From assembly GCF_000524195.1 (NCBI RefSeq), contig NW_020170476.1, positions 194,882-258,881 of the forward strand: DNA of 64,000 bases. Direction: 5' to 3'. Position 1 is the first letter of the stretch; every line of letters starts with the position of its first letter. Source of the DNA: Echinococcus granulosus (lineage: Eukaryota; Platyhelminthes; Cestoda; Cyclophyllidea; Taeniidae). A program made the position numbers and the translations under genes. This document shows positions 1 through 13,200 of this stretch, piece after piece. The notes under the pieces were generated by a model that made no database searches, was not told the DNA's origin, and saw only the letters and a list, made by a program, of their open reading frames with translations.

Positions 1-1753
1 GGCAGAATAGAGATGAAAGGAGGAAAGTACTTTCATTGAATGACCTTGTGGGGCTTTCCTTCAATAAGAAGTTTTATCAAGCCAGACTTGCAGGGGGGTG
101 GGGTGGGGGGGGTGGGGGGGGGTAAACGGTTCTCTTGACAGCCTTACAATACTCAGTTTTTTCTACTTCAAATTTATTTTACATCTGCTTTTTTTCTCCT
201 AAAGTTGGGTTGTAGCAAACTAACGACATGTTTTGAGTTGAAGGGTGTCTATGCTTAACTTTCAAATCGTTAGCGGAATGTGGCCGCCCAATTTACAAGA
301 CGTAAAGACAAATAGATCTTCATGCAATCGCTGCGCACCTTTAATAGGACTCTTAAGCCCTCTCAAGATCTACAGGGTGGGAAACTCCTTGAGAATTTGT
401 GTTTATGCTGAGCACTAGACAAAAGATCACTTAGCGCTGACTGTATGAATGGCTCAAAGAATAGGCTAAAGTGAAGTAGACTGTAGAAGAGTAAAGAAGA
501 GCACCTTCTCCACTTCTGTACGTGGGGAAAGACATCTCCCCCCCTTTGGAAGGAAGGGAAGAGGGATAGAAGAAAGAGGAGGGAAATGCCAGCTAGAGGG
601 AAATATTTTAGCCTACGCCGTGTGTCGGCTACTGTTGTTGATGTTGTTGATATTTTCGTCAGACACTCTCCACCCATCCCTCCCATCCATTCACAAATAA
701 TTCAATTAAGGCAAATATTTGTATGTGTGTTGTCGGTGTGTGTATGTGTGGCGGGGCGGGGTGGGATGGTTCCCCACATATACGCACACACACAGCCCAC
801 CTGACAAAGAAGACAGATTTTTTCCTCCACTCTCCCTCACTTCTCTGATCTTCTACAAGCTTCATCCTCCTCCCTATTCTTCACTTCTTTTGCTAGTTGT
901 TGTCGGTAAACATTAGAGACGATTCGCACAGTCGTGTAACCCTGCCACATGCACAAATAAAAAGGGCAAACTGGAGCTTGATTAATCTGACCCGGAAATT
1001 TTGCCGACAGCGTGGGAGAATCAATGGACGATGTAGACGTCTGATTTCACGATAAAATTAAGTTACAAAAGTGGGAGTTTGTAGGACCAGAAATCTATGA
1101 TGGAGAGAACTCGAGAAAGGAGAGTAAGAGCTTGCCGAATCTACCGCACATGCCGTTCGCGTTGTCGGACGTGGAGTGCGGATAAACCCAGAAGGACGAG
1201 GAGAAATTTCCCAGTGAGACCAGCCCACCACACACGCAGGTAGGCACTTCCACATACCGAGTTGCCTTTGCAGTGGGCAACTTTGGATCCACTTCCTCTT
1301 TTTTTCCACACCGCTACCATCAAAGACTTTGGCTCGAAATCTGGCCCAGCTGAGCTGCCTTTGGCACATGTAACGATGCTGTTTGTGTGAGTGTTTTTCT
1401 CGAGCTAAAAACAACCCAGCAGCTGTATCCATTGTCCACTTATTCATCCGCACCTCTCATACACCTTAGCTCTATTCACTGTCAAAATAATCATTTAGTG
1501 AATTAACCCTGCACCAGTTTCACTTCCCAGTTGTGGGAAAATATAAGATGAGAACCGAAGAATTGCGACGTGATTCATGGGTGAAGTGTTTGCGTAGTTT
1601 CTAGCTAATCGCTTAATGCTTTAAAGCGCAGCCTGCAACAACTGTTAACCCCATGACCCAGAGGAAATTTAAAACTATTAGTCATGGCTCCGAGGTCATT
1701 GAGCAGTTTTCCTGCAGATTAAATTTAATCCACTTTAGGAACTTCCTATCTCG
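1..1753. other. 5' flank of NOTUM, no gene recognised
   Basis: No exon of a known family was found on either strand. The stretch holds a long G-rich tract near its left end, TG/GT-rich and GGGG-rich low-complexity sequence around 720-800, and AT-rich sequence up to the NOTUM start codon at 1754. It probably contains the NOTUM promoter and 5' UTR, but no TATA box or other element could be assigned with confidence. Confidence 0.5.
93..122 (+). repeat. G-rich tract with four long G runs (G-quadruplex candidate)
   Basis: The + strand reads G6-T-G4-T-G8-T-G9, that is four G runs separated by single T bases. This is the arrangement known to favour very stable parallel G-quadruplexes. It lies about 1.6 kb upstream of the NOTUM start codon. 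Run lengths could be affected by assembly error. Confidence 0.8.
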
Positions 1754-4700
1754 ATGAAAAGAGTTGACACATGGAAGAGCGTTTTCCTCCTCCTATTGAC
1801 ACCTCAACTTCTTCGGTTGCAAGGTTTTGTTCAGGCCTATCGACGTATGAGTATTGCAGTGAATGGATCTACGGTGAACCCCCACTACTGGTACCGCCAA
1901 CCGCCTTCTGGTCTACCGTCCTGGTACTCCCGTAGTAGTACCACCTTTCGCAATCACAAGGTCTTCCAGCTTCGCTTCCTTACCCAATCAGATGTCAGAT
2001 GCAATGACGGAACAAGGGCAGGGTTAGTGGCCTTCTTAAATACGAAGTAAATGTGTAAACCAGAAATACTTTTTTCACTAAAATTGGAGAAATTGTTTTA
2101 ATCGAAGTTACAAATTTGCAACTTCAAGGTTAGACATCACTCAGAAAACTCACTCAAACCACATACAAATGCATGCATTAAAAATCGATAATCAATTATT
2201 GATTCTTACTCAGCAATCGGTAGTCACTTCTGCTGGGCCACTTTACTGACGCTATGGGGTGCCTTCACTTGCGGTTCTGTGCGAATTGACTGTTGACTTA
2301 AACCCTGAAAGGAATGTTAATTTAAAAAATTACTTATGCTCCTTGGTAAATATAAAGCTTGAAGACCTATTTATTTCATTTTACTGACAACTCCTTTGAT
2401 CTGTGTTTACCTGCCGACTGCATTGGCTCATCAAATGTAGCTTACAAACACAAAGATTGGTAAGATGGAAACATCTACTGCCTTTATTACACGTAACTTG
2501 AAGGAATGGTGAAAAGTTTGGACTATTCATCTAGAAATGTTCTTAATCTACAAGCCAAGAAAACGTTTTACGGAAGACGCAGGCAGATATGAGGAAATCG
2601 GTTCGTGCCAATTAGGCGTGCTCCTGAGAGGAGAAGAAGGCCTTTTTCTCTTGTGCCACCCCGGTAAATGCTGATTTGGCAGTCTTTGATTAGTTCAAAG
2701 TTGTCTTGGTCATGCTTGAAAAGCCTGACCTTCATGAATTTCGTCGGCTTCCTTCCCTGCCTCCACGCTTGTGTGCCAAACTTCTTCTTCTTGTTCTTCT
2801 TGGTCAAAAAGTGAAAAAGTTCCGTATTTGTCGGCAAAGACGGCGATGCCTTTCATGCTGTTATTTTTGTCAACGGACTAGGCTTCCCAAGTTCACTAAA
2901 TCACTCCTAAATTTTCCATTTCTACTCAGGTTAGCGTCAGTTATCCGACAGTGCATTTACCCTTGACTGTGCAGAACAATGAACCGCACTTTGGAAAGTC
3001 TTATCAAGCTTGTCTAACACGAAGAAATATTTGGTAATTTTGGTCTAATTTATTACCATTTTGGGTGCAGAAAACTCGCCTTTTCTTTGGGAATCTCTGC
3101 ATCAAAGTTACCACAAGATTCAAGATTCTTTCCTCCGAAGCCTAAGAAATAATTGGTATATCATCCAAAGCAATCACTTCACCTTACTACTTAACATGTT
3201 TTCCATCAGGATCTCAGAGGAGACTCAACTTTTACAGGTAGGATATTTTACTGTCCAGCGCAAATATCCACTACTTTTTCAGAGCCTGTTGTTTCAAACA
3301 AAACTAATATCTTTGTTAGAAGTGGTTGTCACAGCATGATAAGATACGTGTTAGCGGCGTGACAACGTTGCATTTACGTAGCATTGGCAGAGAGGGTGTT
3401 CGTAAACTTCAAAGTGATAGCAATGTTTTACTATTTAGATCAGAATTAAAGAAAGCGGGGTTAAAAGCTTTCTGCTTTCTCAAATTCAGAGGAGTTGTAT
3501 CTCATTTCTTGCCTAGTTAGGACACTCCTTTTGCCGGTATGTCGGCACGGAGGCTGCAAAGCTTTGAACAAAATTTTTGTGCATCTCCACCAATTAGCAG
3601 TAGGCTTTTTGGGGTAGGCCTCCCTGCATTGAAAGGTCACGGCAGGATGTGATGTGAGCTTTTGGCCGATACAAACGCTCGCTGGGAGAAGAAAAAGAAG
3701 GCGAAGAGGGAGCAGGAGAAGAAGCGAGAGGAACTATCTGTCGGATTATCGGTGATTTCTTTAACTGACTGTTTCGTAAAAAAGGGCGAATATTTCATGT
3801 TGATTTAGGGCGCTTTTGTGTAGTTTGCAGACCAGATATTATGAGATGCAAACTTACCACAAGTTTGTGGATAAACCGCTGAAGAGAAAATAGATTAAAA
3901 TTAAATTACAAATGGAAGAAATGATTAAGTAAATTCGGTGGTAGCTCCAGTGGGATGAGTTGTGAAGAGGTGACGATAAAATTAATTGCTGGCGTTCTTT
4001 CCTGTTTCTTGCCTTTTATCGTTTTGTATCTCTATCTTCTGGTAATAAGACCACCTGCCAGGAATCTGCACCCATGAGGTTTTATTCGCTCACACAAGAA
4101 ATTGAGGGGAGTGGAAGAGATCGGTCGTTTGACAGCCGACGTCGTACTGACAGGTCTCCACGTTCCAGCGCCTGACATCTGAAAGAATGAATATACGAGT
4201 GGAATTCGCTGCTGCTCCTGCTTCTGTTGCTGCTTATCGTTCTACCGAAATAATCAGTGGTCAGATTGGGGTGTCAAAAATGCGCGCTTTTTTGCTTTTT
4301 TTTCCCCAGACAATAAAAACATCGTATTAGAGATTTTCTACCATTTTTCGTGATATGATGAAAGTACTTTCGTATTGAATATTTTGTTTTCAATCGCGCC
4401 TACCTTTTCGCAATCATGCGCTTCTTTCATTCACTGATGTCCTCAATTCGGAATATGTCAAGGGTGAAGTAAACAATAAAAAGTCATTAAAGGAGTTATT
4501 CATCAGTTATTCTTTTGTAAACTGTGATTCGAATTGTACCTTACGTAAATTAAGCAGACAATAAGAGTTATTTTGGTCAAAATGCTGCAGTTACTTAATG
4601 AAAGGTACAAGTCATTAGTTAACTTTGTTGCCCATGCTACTGATAAAGGTAATGAGTAGAACTTGTCTTTAATTGGAACACCGGCTAAAGTACAAGTTAC

Positions 4701-7700
4701 TCGACGTTTCACAGCTACTACGTCCGACGTTCAAAGGACCTAAAATCACGAAATTGGCTGATCTACCTCGAGGGTGGGTGGTACTGCTTCGACGAGGCGA
4801 CGTGCATCTCTCGACAGATCACGAATCATGCCCTCTTCTCCTCTCGCACCTGGCACATGATTCGGTACAGTGAGTTATCCGCATTAACATTTTAACAGCT
4901 TATTTATAGTCGGTGGTGTGCTCTCCTGGGACGATCGGATTAATCCCAATTACCACAACTACAATACAATGTAAGTTATTGCTCATGAGGATTCTAATCC
5001 CTTCTAGATTCGTCCCTTACTGTTCCAGCGATCTGTGGACTGGCAAGAAACGTGAAAGAACCGGAGGTAAGGTCATTCAAAGGCCTTTTTTAAGAGAGTA
5101 TGAAAAATTGCTTATTGCCTTATTAAGTAAAAAGAGCAAGATATTTTATTGACTTCAGGCTACTACTTTCATGGATCAAGAATTCTAACTGCGGTTATAG
5201 ATGATTTACTCAGACAACCAGAGTTTACCAGAGTCGATAAAGTCGTATTTTCAGGCTCCAGGTTAGTGATCAAGTGTCCCATGCTCATCAAACTAATGCG
5301 CAGTCTTTCAAACGCCCTATTTTTTCCCATCATTCATTTTTTAATAATTTAACGTGGATTTATCTATTTTCTAATTACTGCACTCAATTAAAAAATATCG
5401 CTTTAAAGATGTGACATTGATGCTGAACCTTAATGTGCTGATGTTTTTAATGGAAATGTGGCAACATCTTTGACAGTGCTGGTGGCATTGGTGTGATGCT
5501 GAACATTGATCGCTTGGCAAGGCGACTGCGTCGGGGTCTACGTTATCGAAGGTGGCGGCAGTCTACGCGAAATTACAGTAGGCTCCAAATCAGCGGACTA
5601 GTTGACTCTGCCTGGTTCCTCAATTATCCTACTTACGCGCAGGCCTATTCAGGCAGCTGTACCAGCATTTACGATTGCCCTCCTGAGGAGGGTATCCTTC
5701 GTGGAATAGGGTGGGAATCTTTCAAAACATTATGCTCACACTATGCATCGGTTTACATACATCTGCTTTACCTGTACTTCTGTAGCCTATGGCAACCGCG
5801 AATTCCAAGACGATGTAGAATGGCACAGGGGAAGAAGAACTTCTGGCAATGCTACCTGGGGCCCGTAATCTACTCCCACCTTCGAAGTAAGCTTGTTTGG
5901 TCTCTGAATTTGTACTGAAAACGTACAAGTAGACAGACTAGATCCACAAATCAGAAGTAGAGAGGAGAATTTTGACTCATTAGAATACATCACCAATGGG
6001 GTGATTTTCCCATTCCTCTCACTTTACAACTATTCTTCAAGTGTCCAATATTACATCGTTTTAAAATACCCTACTGAAGCAACCAACGCTTGTTAGGTAC
6101 TCAGGAATCTACACAGATTGCTGCTAAGGGTATATTTTACGTATTGCATGAAGATAAACAGTTTGACATCATATAAGTGTTTAACCGGGTTTTTTGTTTG
6201 GCCCAACTACTTAAGTGATAAACAGGCCTTTATAAAGCCATGGACAAAACAAAGATCCAGACTGAAGATAGGGGGACCTAAGTCACTCTTTCGATGGGCA
6301 GATGGATGTAAATATGCATGAGAGCAAGTATGAATTGTTTTCGGGCCTGGTTTTTCAACCAGGCCCGAAATTCTGTCCTTGGTTAACGAGACTCATTAGC
6401 AAGCAGCTGGTCATCAAAATGGATGGCCACGTAAATTACTTTCATGATAGTGGTTCTTCATTATGCTCGTGGAGTTTTGTGAAGCTAACATGTCCTGTTT
6501 AGCATTACCGATGATGTTAGAAGCGGAAGCAGTGGTGTGAGAACTTTGGGTTAGCTTATGCGTAATTAAAAAGATAGAGTAAGCCAATTTTAGGTGTCTA
6601 GTAAGCCCTCTACCCATAGTGACTGCAGGGCAATGTAATTAGGAGGTAAAGTTGATGGATGGTGGTAAAAGTCGTGTGCTGGCATGCTCAATCCACCTTT
6701 CGCAGAGTTACCTTTTAGCAATTACGTGTGCATACCTCCAACTGAGGCATCTCATCTTCTAAATTTATTAGCTTGGGGATTTGCCTTTGAATGGTTGGTT
6801 AACTATGAGTTGCTCAACACGAAAAAAGTGAAGCAACACTTTGCCCAAAATACCTATTTCTGATGAAGAAGTGGACGCTGTGAATTAGTAATGGCTTAAA
6901 AGGACAAACAAAACCCATATTTCCTTAAACATAATCCCACATCATCTTAAAGACCTTTAGACCGAGGTTAACTTTCCCCACCCCTAAATGCACTCTTAAA
7001 GGGACAAAGGTAATTTCCGTTAGTTTATTCATGAGCATAGCCTATGCGATGATTTTGGAGTAGAAATTTAATTGCTTGACATGAAATTACTCCGACTGTG
7101 TTAGGATTGGTTACAACCAGTGGGCATAGTCTGATAACTAGCACATGTCACATATTTGTGACGTCACATGCACATGATGCTGATAGCAAACGCATTACCT
7201 GAGCTTTTGAATGACTTCTACAAGGAAAGCACCTTAAATTGTCAGTTCATGCTTTTTGACCAAGCCCAAATGTAAGTGATTCCACCCTTTGTAATAGCTG
7301 ACTTATTTTTGGCAAAAAGAGATATTTACTGAACGAATTCAACGGTTTTTGTTCAAGCACCTACCTTCATCATCCAAAGTCTCTTTGACGAAGCCCAATT
7401 GCAAATGAGTAGAGCCATTCTCTTGACTGGTGGTTCCTACAACAAACTGGCCTACATTCAGAATTTAGGCAAAGCTGTTGCCAAGAGTCTCGACACTGTC
7501 CAGTGAGTTTAACACTTTTCTTACGGTTCCTTTTAAAGTGGTTTTAAGTTGTGCACATATAGCGGTGATTTTACTACTTTCACCTTTAGGGGTGTCTTTG
7601 CACCTGCTTGCACAGACCATGAGATTCTTACCACCAAGTAAGTGCTCCCTCAATATGCTTTATGCTCAACAAAATACGTACTTTAATTTGCTTAAATGTG

Positions 7701-10281
7701 GCCACCAAGGCGTGGTCAAAGTTGAAGATATTGCTGTCTTCGTAGTTCTTCATTTGAGAGTCCGCGTAGATTTAGCAATCCATCGTAAATACCTTTGTGC
7801 TATATCCAGCCAATAAAATGATCTAAGTTGGTGTTCTTTCGAGCTATTCTCGGAGGCGCTAGAAGGCAAAAACGTTGCCATAGGCACTCAAGGAGGTGTG
7901 ACAACTGGTGCCAGAGTAATCGAAACAGGCACAACTCAAATTAGATTATGTGGGAGCCCTTTATACTACACGATAAAGAGTAGAAAAAAAAAACGAAAAA
8001 TACATGATTAGAGCATGTGCCATTTCAAATTAAAAAAGTACCATTTCATCAAAGTAGTCTTAAATGTTGCATCGTTGTTGTGTGCATAGGCAAGTGAACT
8101 TTGAAATCTGACCACACAAAGGGCACCTATTCAAAAGGCGACTTAACGCAACACAAAGTAAATTTTAGATCTCGGCGTAAAAGTGATTGCCACTCCTCAT
8201 TTTGAAGATGGCGCAACGAACTTTTAAAAAAGTCTTTTACGTCCTTTGATGGAAAGATACGTTAAAATGCCTATAAAATGATTGAACTTAGTTAGTTCTG
8301 GGATTAGCTCTTCAAAAGTATGCTTAAAGAAGTTGGCTTTAAATGTTATATTTATCAAATTAGAGGTGTACATTTTAACCTCGTCCGCCTTTAGCCATTG
8401 GGCCCAACTAATGGTGGATTCGCAAAGCCTACATGACACCCTCATGGCATGGGACGCTCACTTGACTCGGTACGTCTTCCTTTAATTGGTGGAGTTATTT
8501 GTAAAGCTCTATCCTAGTTCATAATTCATTTTGGGCTACGTCTACCGGCTACGCAGAAAATCCAGACACATACACTAATTTGCTACAGGCTATAAGCAAG
8601 GAAGAGGTAACATTTTAAAGACCATCATATCGTCTAAAGGAATCTTAAAACCGTATAGAAGGGTTGAGAGACCGGTGGCGTTGAGGTCATAAGTCGGCTT
8701 TTCACCGTCCATCTTAGCGGAGACAGGAAAATCTATATAATAAAATTCAAGCATGCAGCTAATCTATTCTTTTGAGCATTGCCCTTGACGCTTGCCTTGT
8801 CACTCTTCGAGTGAATGGATGGTTTCACATCTAGAGATTGATCGTGTTTGATGCTCAGTAATAAGCGTATTCCTAACGTCAATCTCTTTTTGCAAAAAGT
8901 ATTTGCTTTAAAACAAAGCTGTTCAATATAAGGCAACATTCTGTTTATGATCCAGTTTTCAACTTCATCATTATTCCGCTACTTTCCATTCACCTATCTG
9001 GTTCATCTCTGAGTTTCTGTGGTAGGGGGAGACCCTGACGACACCTGATTTAGGGCTTCACCAGTATTGTCAACCAAATTCTGCAGAACTCAGAAAGAAA
9101 TAGCTCCTAAAAATCGGCACATTTTTAAGAAATTTTTTGGTGCTAGTTACAACAGATTATTATCTACACCAGGCGTTTCCTCCTATCACATCTTAATGAA
9201 GCATTTAGTCAATGAAATTGACATCGCTTTTGTCGCGGGCGGATTGCTTAACGTTGTCATCAATGTAGGTGTTATAAATATTCCCAGTCAGGATATATTT
9301 GCACAATAAGTGAATGGACACACTGTGAGGCTGATGGTGGAGGAATTAGATGACCTGCGTATCTAAAATACTAAATGAAGTTGACTTGCCAGATCACAAA
9401 TCGGATAGGAGGACACACGTGGCATTGTAAGTGAGTTTGAAATAGAAATTTCCCACTCATTTCGGTTCATCGTTCCGAAATAGCCCTCAAACAACTGCCA
9501 CCGACAAATTGGAATCCAGCGTAGCATTTGATTGGGTTAATTGAGTGGCGATTGTTGGCCGTTGGATGGGAGTCGATATTTGTGTCGTATGTTTAAATTG
9601 TGAACGTATTACAGGACTTTAAAGCTATAAAATGAACACTCAAGGCTAATTACATGAAAAACAAAAGCAACACTGTGCATTTGTTGATTATTTAGGTGGC
9701 GTCGCTACCCCGACTGGTATTTCCACCTCCAATCACCCCGATGTCCGTACCGAGGAGAGACGGGACATTCAAGGTCACCTGATTACTCCTTGCAGGGGAC
9801 CCATCAGCCTCATCAACTGAACTCCTCGATGATCTTCCTCTCCAAGCTGGTAGCGGTGTTGAACCGTCCCAAGACAGACAAGTCGGCGATGCGTGGAGGT
9901 CGAGAGCATGCGACCCGCCGAAGCCCTCGTGATCTACTTCGAACTCATCCGCCTTTCCGTTTTCGCGTTGTTGACAGGTGCTCTCTAGACGTCGGTCCAG
10001 ACGATGAGGTTGTGGTCGTGGGCGAGAGCTTTAGTGCTGCAGTATCAGGCAATCTGGCGGCTGCATGTGCAGGTCGATCACACATGACCCCGCTGTGCAA
10101 TCCCTCGTGTCGCACGCTCACGCATCCCCACACCATGGAGAGACTGAGTGTGGTCTCACTCTATGAACTCTACGGTGTAGATTCAGCCCAACTTGCCGCC
10201 AATATCGGGGTCTCTGTTACCCAGTTGAAGGCGCTACCTGTGAAAATGCAAATGCAGATGCTCTTTTGCCTACCAGTCTAG
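1754..10281 (+). CDS. NOTUM: NOTUM, secreted palmitoleoyl-protein carboxylesterase (Wnt deacylase)
   Basis: Removes the palmitoleate from Wnt proteins outside the cell and so switches off Wnt signalling. Eleven exons: 1754-2022, 4715-4869, 4910-4970, 5008-5066, 5159-5261, 5477-5710, 5786-5886, 7358-7502, 7590-7637, 8395-8469, 9696-10281. All junction phases agree, giving 611 aa. Residues 1-28 form a signal peptide (MKR..., leucine-rich core). CNDGTRAGYY leads into the fold. LEGGWYC matches the oxyanion-hole region. GSSAGG carries the nucleophilic Ser, whose codon is split by the intron after 5261. LFDEAQL supplies the catalytic Asp and DHEILT the catalytic His, so the triad is complete. The last exon adds a poorly conserved insert of about 100 aa before a recognisable CNPSC motif. 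Introns of 40 and 37 nt are typical of tapeworms. The ATG at 1754 was chosen because it directly precedes the signal peptide. The acceptor at 7357 is non-ideal (CAAG). Confidence 0.94.
6339..6370. repeat. Perfect 14-bp inverted repeat in NOTUM intron 7
   Basis: Arms 6339-6352 and 6357-6370 are exact reverse complements, separated by a 4-nt TTTC loop. The arms contain GGGCCTGG/CCAGGCCC. The structure lies inside the 1471-nt intron 5887-7357. It is GC-rich in an AT-rich intron and would form a strong RNA hairpin. I do not recognise it as a known RNA family. Confidence 0.85.
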
Positions 10282-13200
10282 ATATTTGTACACTTACTCA
10301 AGCACACACAAACACATATACACACAATCATGCAGAGGCATTCCAAAGGCAACAGTATTTATTCATATCTGCGCACAAACACACAGAGAGAAGTGACAGG
10401 TAGCCGTGGTGCACTTATGCGGAGGAACTGCGAATTGCCAGTACGTACAGGGTAGAAGATGAAGAGATGCAGTCATTTTGAAAGACTTTTTTTTGAGACG
10501 AGGAGGAGAGCATTTATCACGCAGATTGATAGTTTCCCCTCCTCTTCTTTCTCTACTCCACCCGTCCCACGTCCCTCCCACCCCCCCCCCACACTACTGT
10601 CAATAACAACAATTTCACCGTTATAACTATTGCTACTGCAACTGCTGCATTAAAGCCTGTCGAAGTTTGCCCTGATGCATCTCACGTGTGACTGTTCAGG
10701 TCATCGTTGAAAGAGCATCTCATTTGAATGTTGCAAGATTCGGGGTATACACGTGTGGGAACCTTCCGTCTCCCAATGCAGAAGTCTAGAGAGATGAAGA
10801 TTTGACTCTACCTTACAGATGGTGTCTTGTAGACTTTTCAAGGAAGGATGAATACTTTGTCGGAACTCCTTTTGAAGGCAAGCTTGAAAGAAGCTTTATA
10901 ATGAATGCATAAAAAGGCTGGAAGTCTATCGACAGAACTATCGCACCTGGGTGGCAACAGAATCACTGAAAGCAAAACTAGTTCTGTTGCATTGGATGTC
11001 GTTCACAGATTGGGAGGAGCCGCTAAATGACCAGATCTGGAAGATGCGGCACCCGATTGATAAAAGGCCTACTAGATGAGGTGAGTAGGAGATTGTCAGT
11101 TCAGCGTTGTCTTACACAAAAGCTGGATCGCCTGCCTGGCCATTCATTCGGTAAGCAGAATGGGTAATTGTGGCAGGAGAAAGGAACAATCAAGAATAAA
11201 TGGAAGGGCGTTAGGGAAATCAGGATTTTCTTTTAAGTAAGCTTTCTCCTTGGACAATTTATTTTGATGGATTCAACCACGTTGGAGTGGGATTTGACAT
11301 TGACCACTTAATGCGTACTTTCAAGGGACACTAGCAATTAAATTGGGACTATTGACGTGTTTAAAGAATAAAAAGTAGGAACAATGAACAGTACAACGCT
11401 CACTTTTCCCCTCTTCCCCCCACCCACATTATTTCCCACTGCTGCATTTACAAACTTATTACGATATCCTACTAATGTCTGTCACAGAAACTTCTGCTTT
11501 TTGGATAGTTTGTCCCATGACAGATAATGCATCTACTAAAATGCTTAAGATTAAGAATTTGATTTCCATGATGTCCTGATGTTCACATCTCAGAATGACT
11601 GCTGTAGTATCATGCCCCGCTTAAGTGTCCCCTCACTGCACACTGCCGCGGGTTTGAGTTCGATGCTGTTGCATGGCGTCTTGGTGAACAACGCCTGGGG
11701 GAGACTGATCCATGCCGACAATATGCACTCAACATTGTCTATTGCACCCCTCAATCGTTCTAGCTTCTAGCTGCCATCATTATTCACCCCGGTTTCGTCT
11801 CAGACCCTCCACCTGGGCGTTGACGTCTGAAGTCTATTAAGTACGTCTCCAAGCCCCAAAATATTTGTTACTTGATTGTATCGGTTTCAGGGTGGAGTTT
11901 ACATTAAATTCTTGAAAGCTCTAACTCGTATTCAAAGACCCAAGTATGATTGACAAAATCAGAATCAGGAAAGGTCAGAGTTCACTATTCTAACAGAATA
12001 GAATTAGACACTAAGATATCACGTGTTCGGTAGACATGGAAGCACTCCATTGCTTCATCCCCAAAAACCAATCCACTTAATGCCCCCAAGGCCCTTTCAT
12101 TTTGGCAGTTAATAGAGGAGTAAAATGACGGGCTGTAACACTGAAAGGATTAAAAGTTCTGTTGATAATTTGCCTAATGAAATCTTGGCATTCCCATCAC
12201 CTCTTTTTTGGATAAATCGACAGACAACTATTTTTCCTCCAAACGGTATTGTCGGAGAAGGGGTAGTAGGGACCACATTCGAAGCTGGGGCAGAAAAAAG
12301 GATCTTTGAATTTGTGTCAGGACTTGCCAAGCCCCTTGAAATCCCTTAAAATACTTCATTCTCAATGTGCTAAGATACAGCCGTATGGCCGCGCCAGCTC
12401 TGATGGGTGGAAAGAGCACAGTGGTTTTGTTTCTCCCTTTTTGGGAACTGTTTCAACCATAATACCACCCTTTAGAGCCCGATTTATCAAGTATCCTGAA
12501 GTATTTGGGGCTTTGAAAGCATTGAGGAATGGTGCTGATGGGCAACTAAAGTGAATCTGGTAGGTGAACACGGAAACTAGTCTTAGACTTGAGCCTTTCC
12601 AAGTGATAGTACTAGATCCTTTAGGTAGACAAAAAATAATTTCCCAGATTTCGAGTTGCTGTAAATAGCCCAAAACTACGGAAAGGTAGCGTGACATGAC
12701 AATTAGTGTCAATGGCATGTTATTTTGTGGAGGCACTGTTGAATGTTTTTCCTGAAGAAAAGCACTAGCACACACTACACCTTTTGTGCCCAGTGGAGTT
12801 GAATGCTTCTAGACGGCCGGCTTGAGAGCATTGTCACGGCACTCATGTGCAAATCTGACATGCCACACTGCCTTGATATAAACATCAATCACTCAACTCT
12901 TAAAGTCCGCCATTTTGTTTGACGAGTACAAATAAAATCTCGCATGTCGAGTTGTCATGATCGCACAACTCGATATTGTCGCACCCCGAGTTGACCGGCG
13001 TGCAGAAGACCTGAAAACCTATAAACACGGAGGGATGCCAGTGCCATCAAAATTCTGGTAGAATCAGTGGGATCTAAAGAATCAGCGTAGCTAAGCATGC
13101 TTAATCAAACAAGGCTCTTTTTGTGGCATATCCACCCTTCAAAGATAAGGAACTATTCCAATTGTTCCACTGTGCAACTTTATATTCCAACAGGCGTAAG

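Noticed and set aside
659..916. Overlapping short ORFs on both strands in TG/CA-rich sequence
   Set aside because: Low-complexity translations rich in Thr, His, Pro and Cys with no splice context or family similarity.
12109..12775. Cluster of ORFs of 60-140 codons on both strands between NOTUM and epsin
   Set aside because: They overlap in several frames, have no recognisable domain and no paired donor/acceptor sites, so chance is the simpler explanation.
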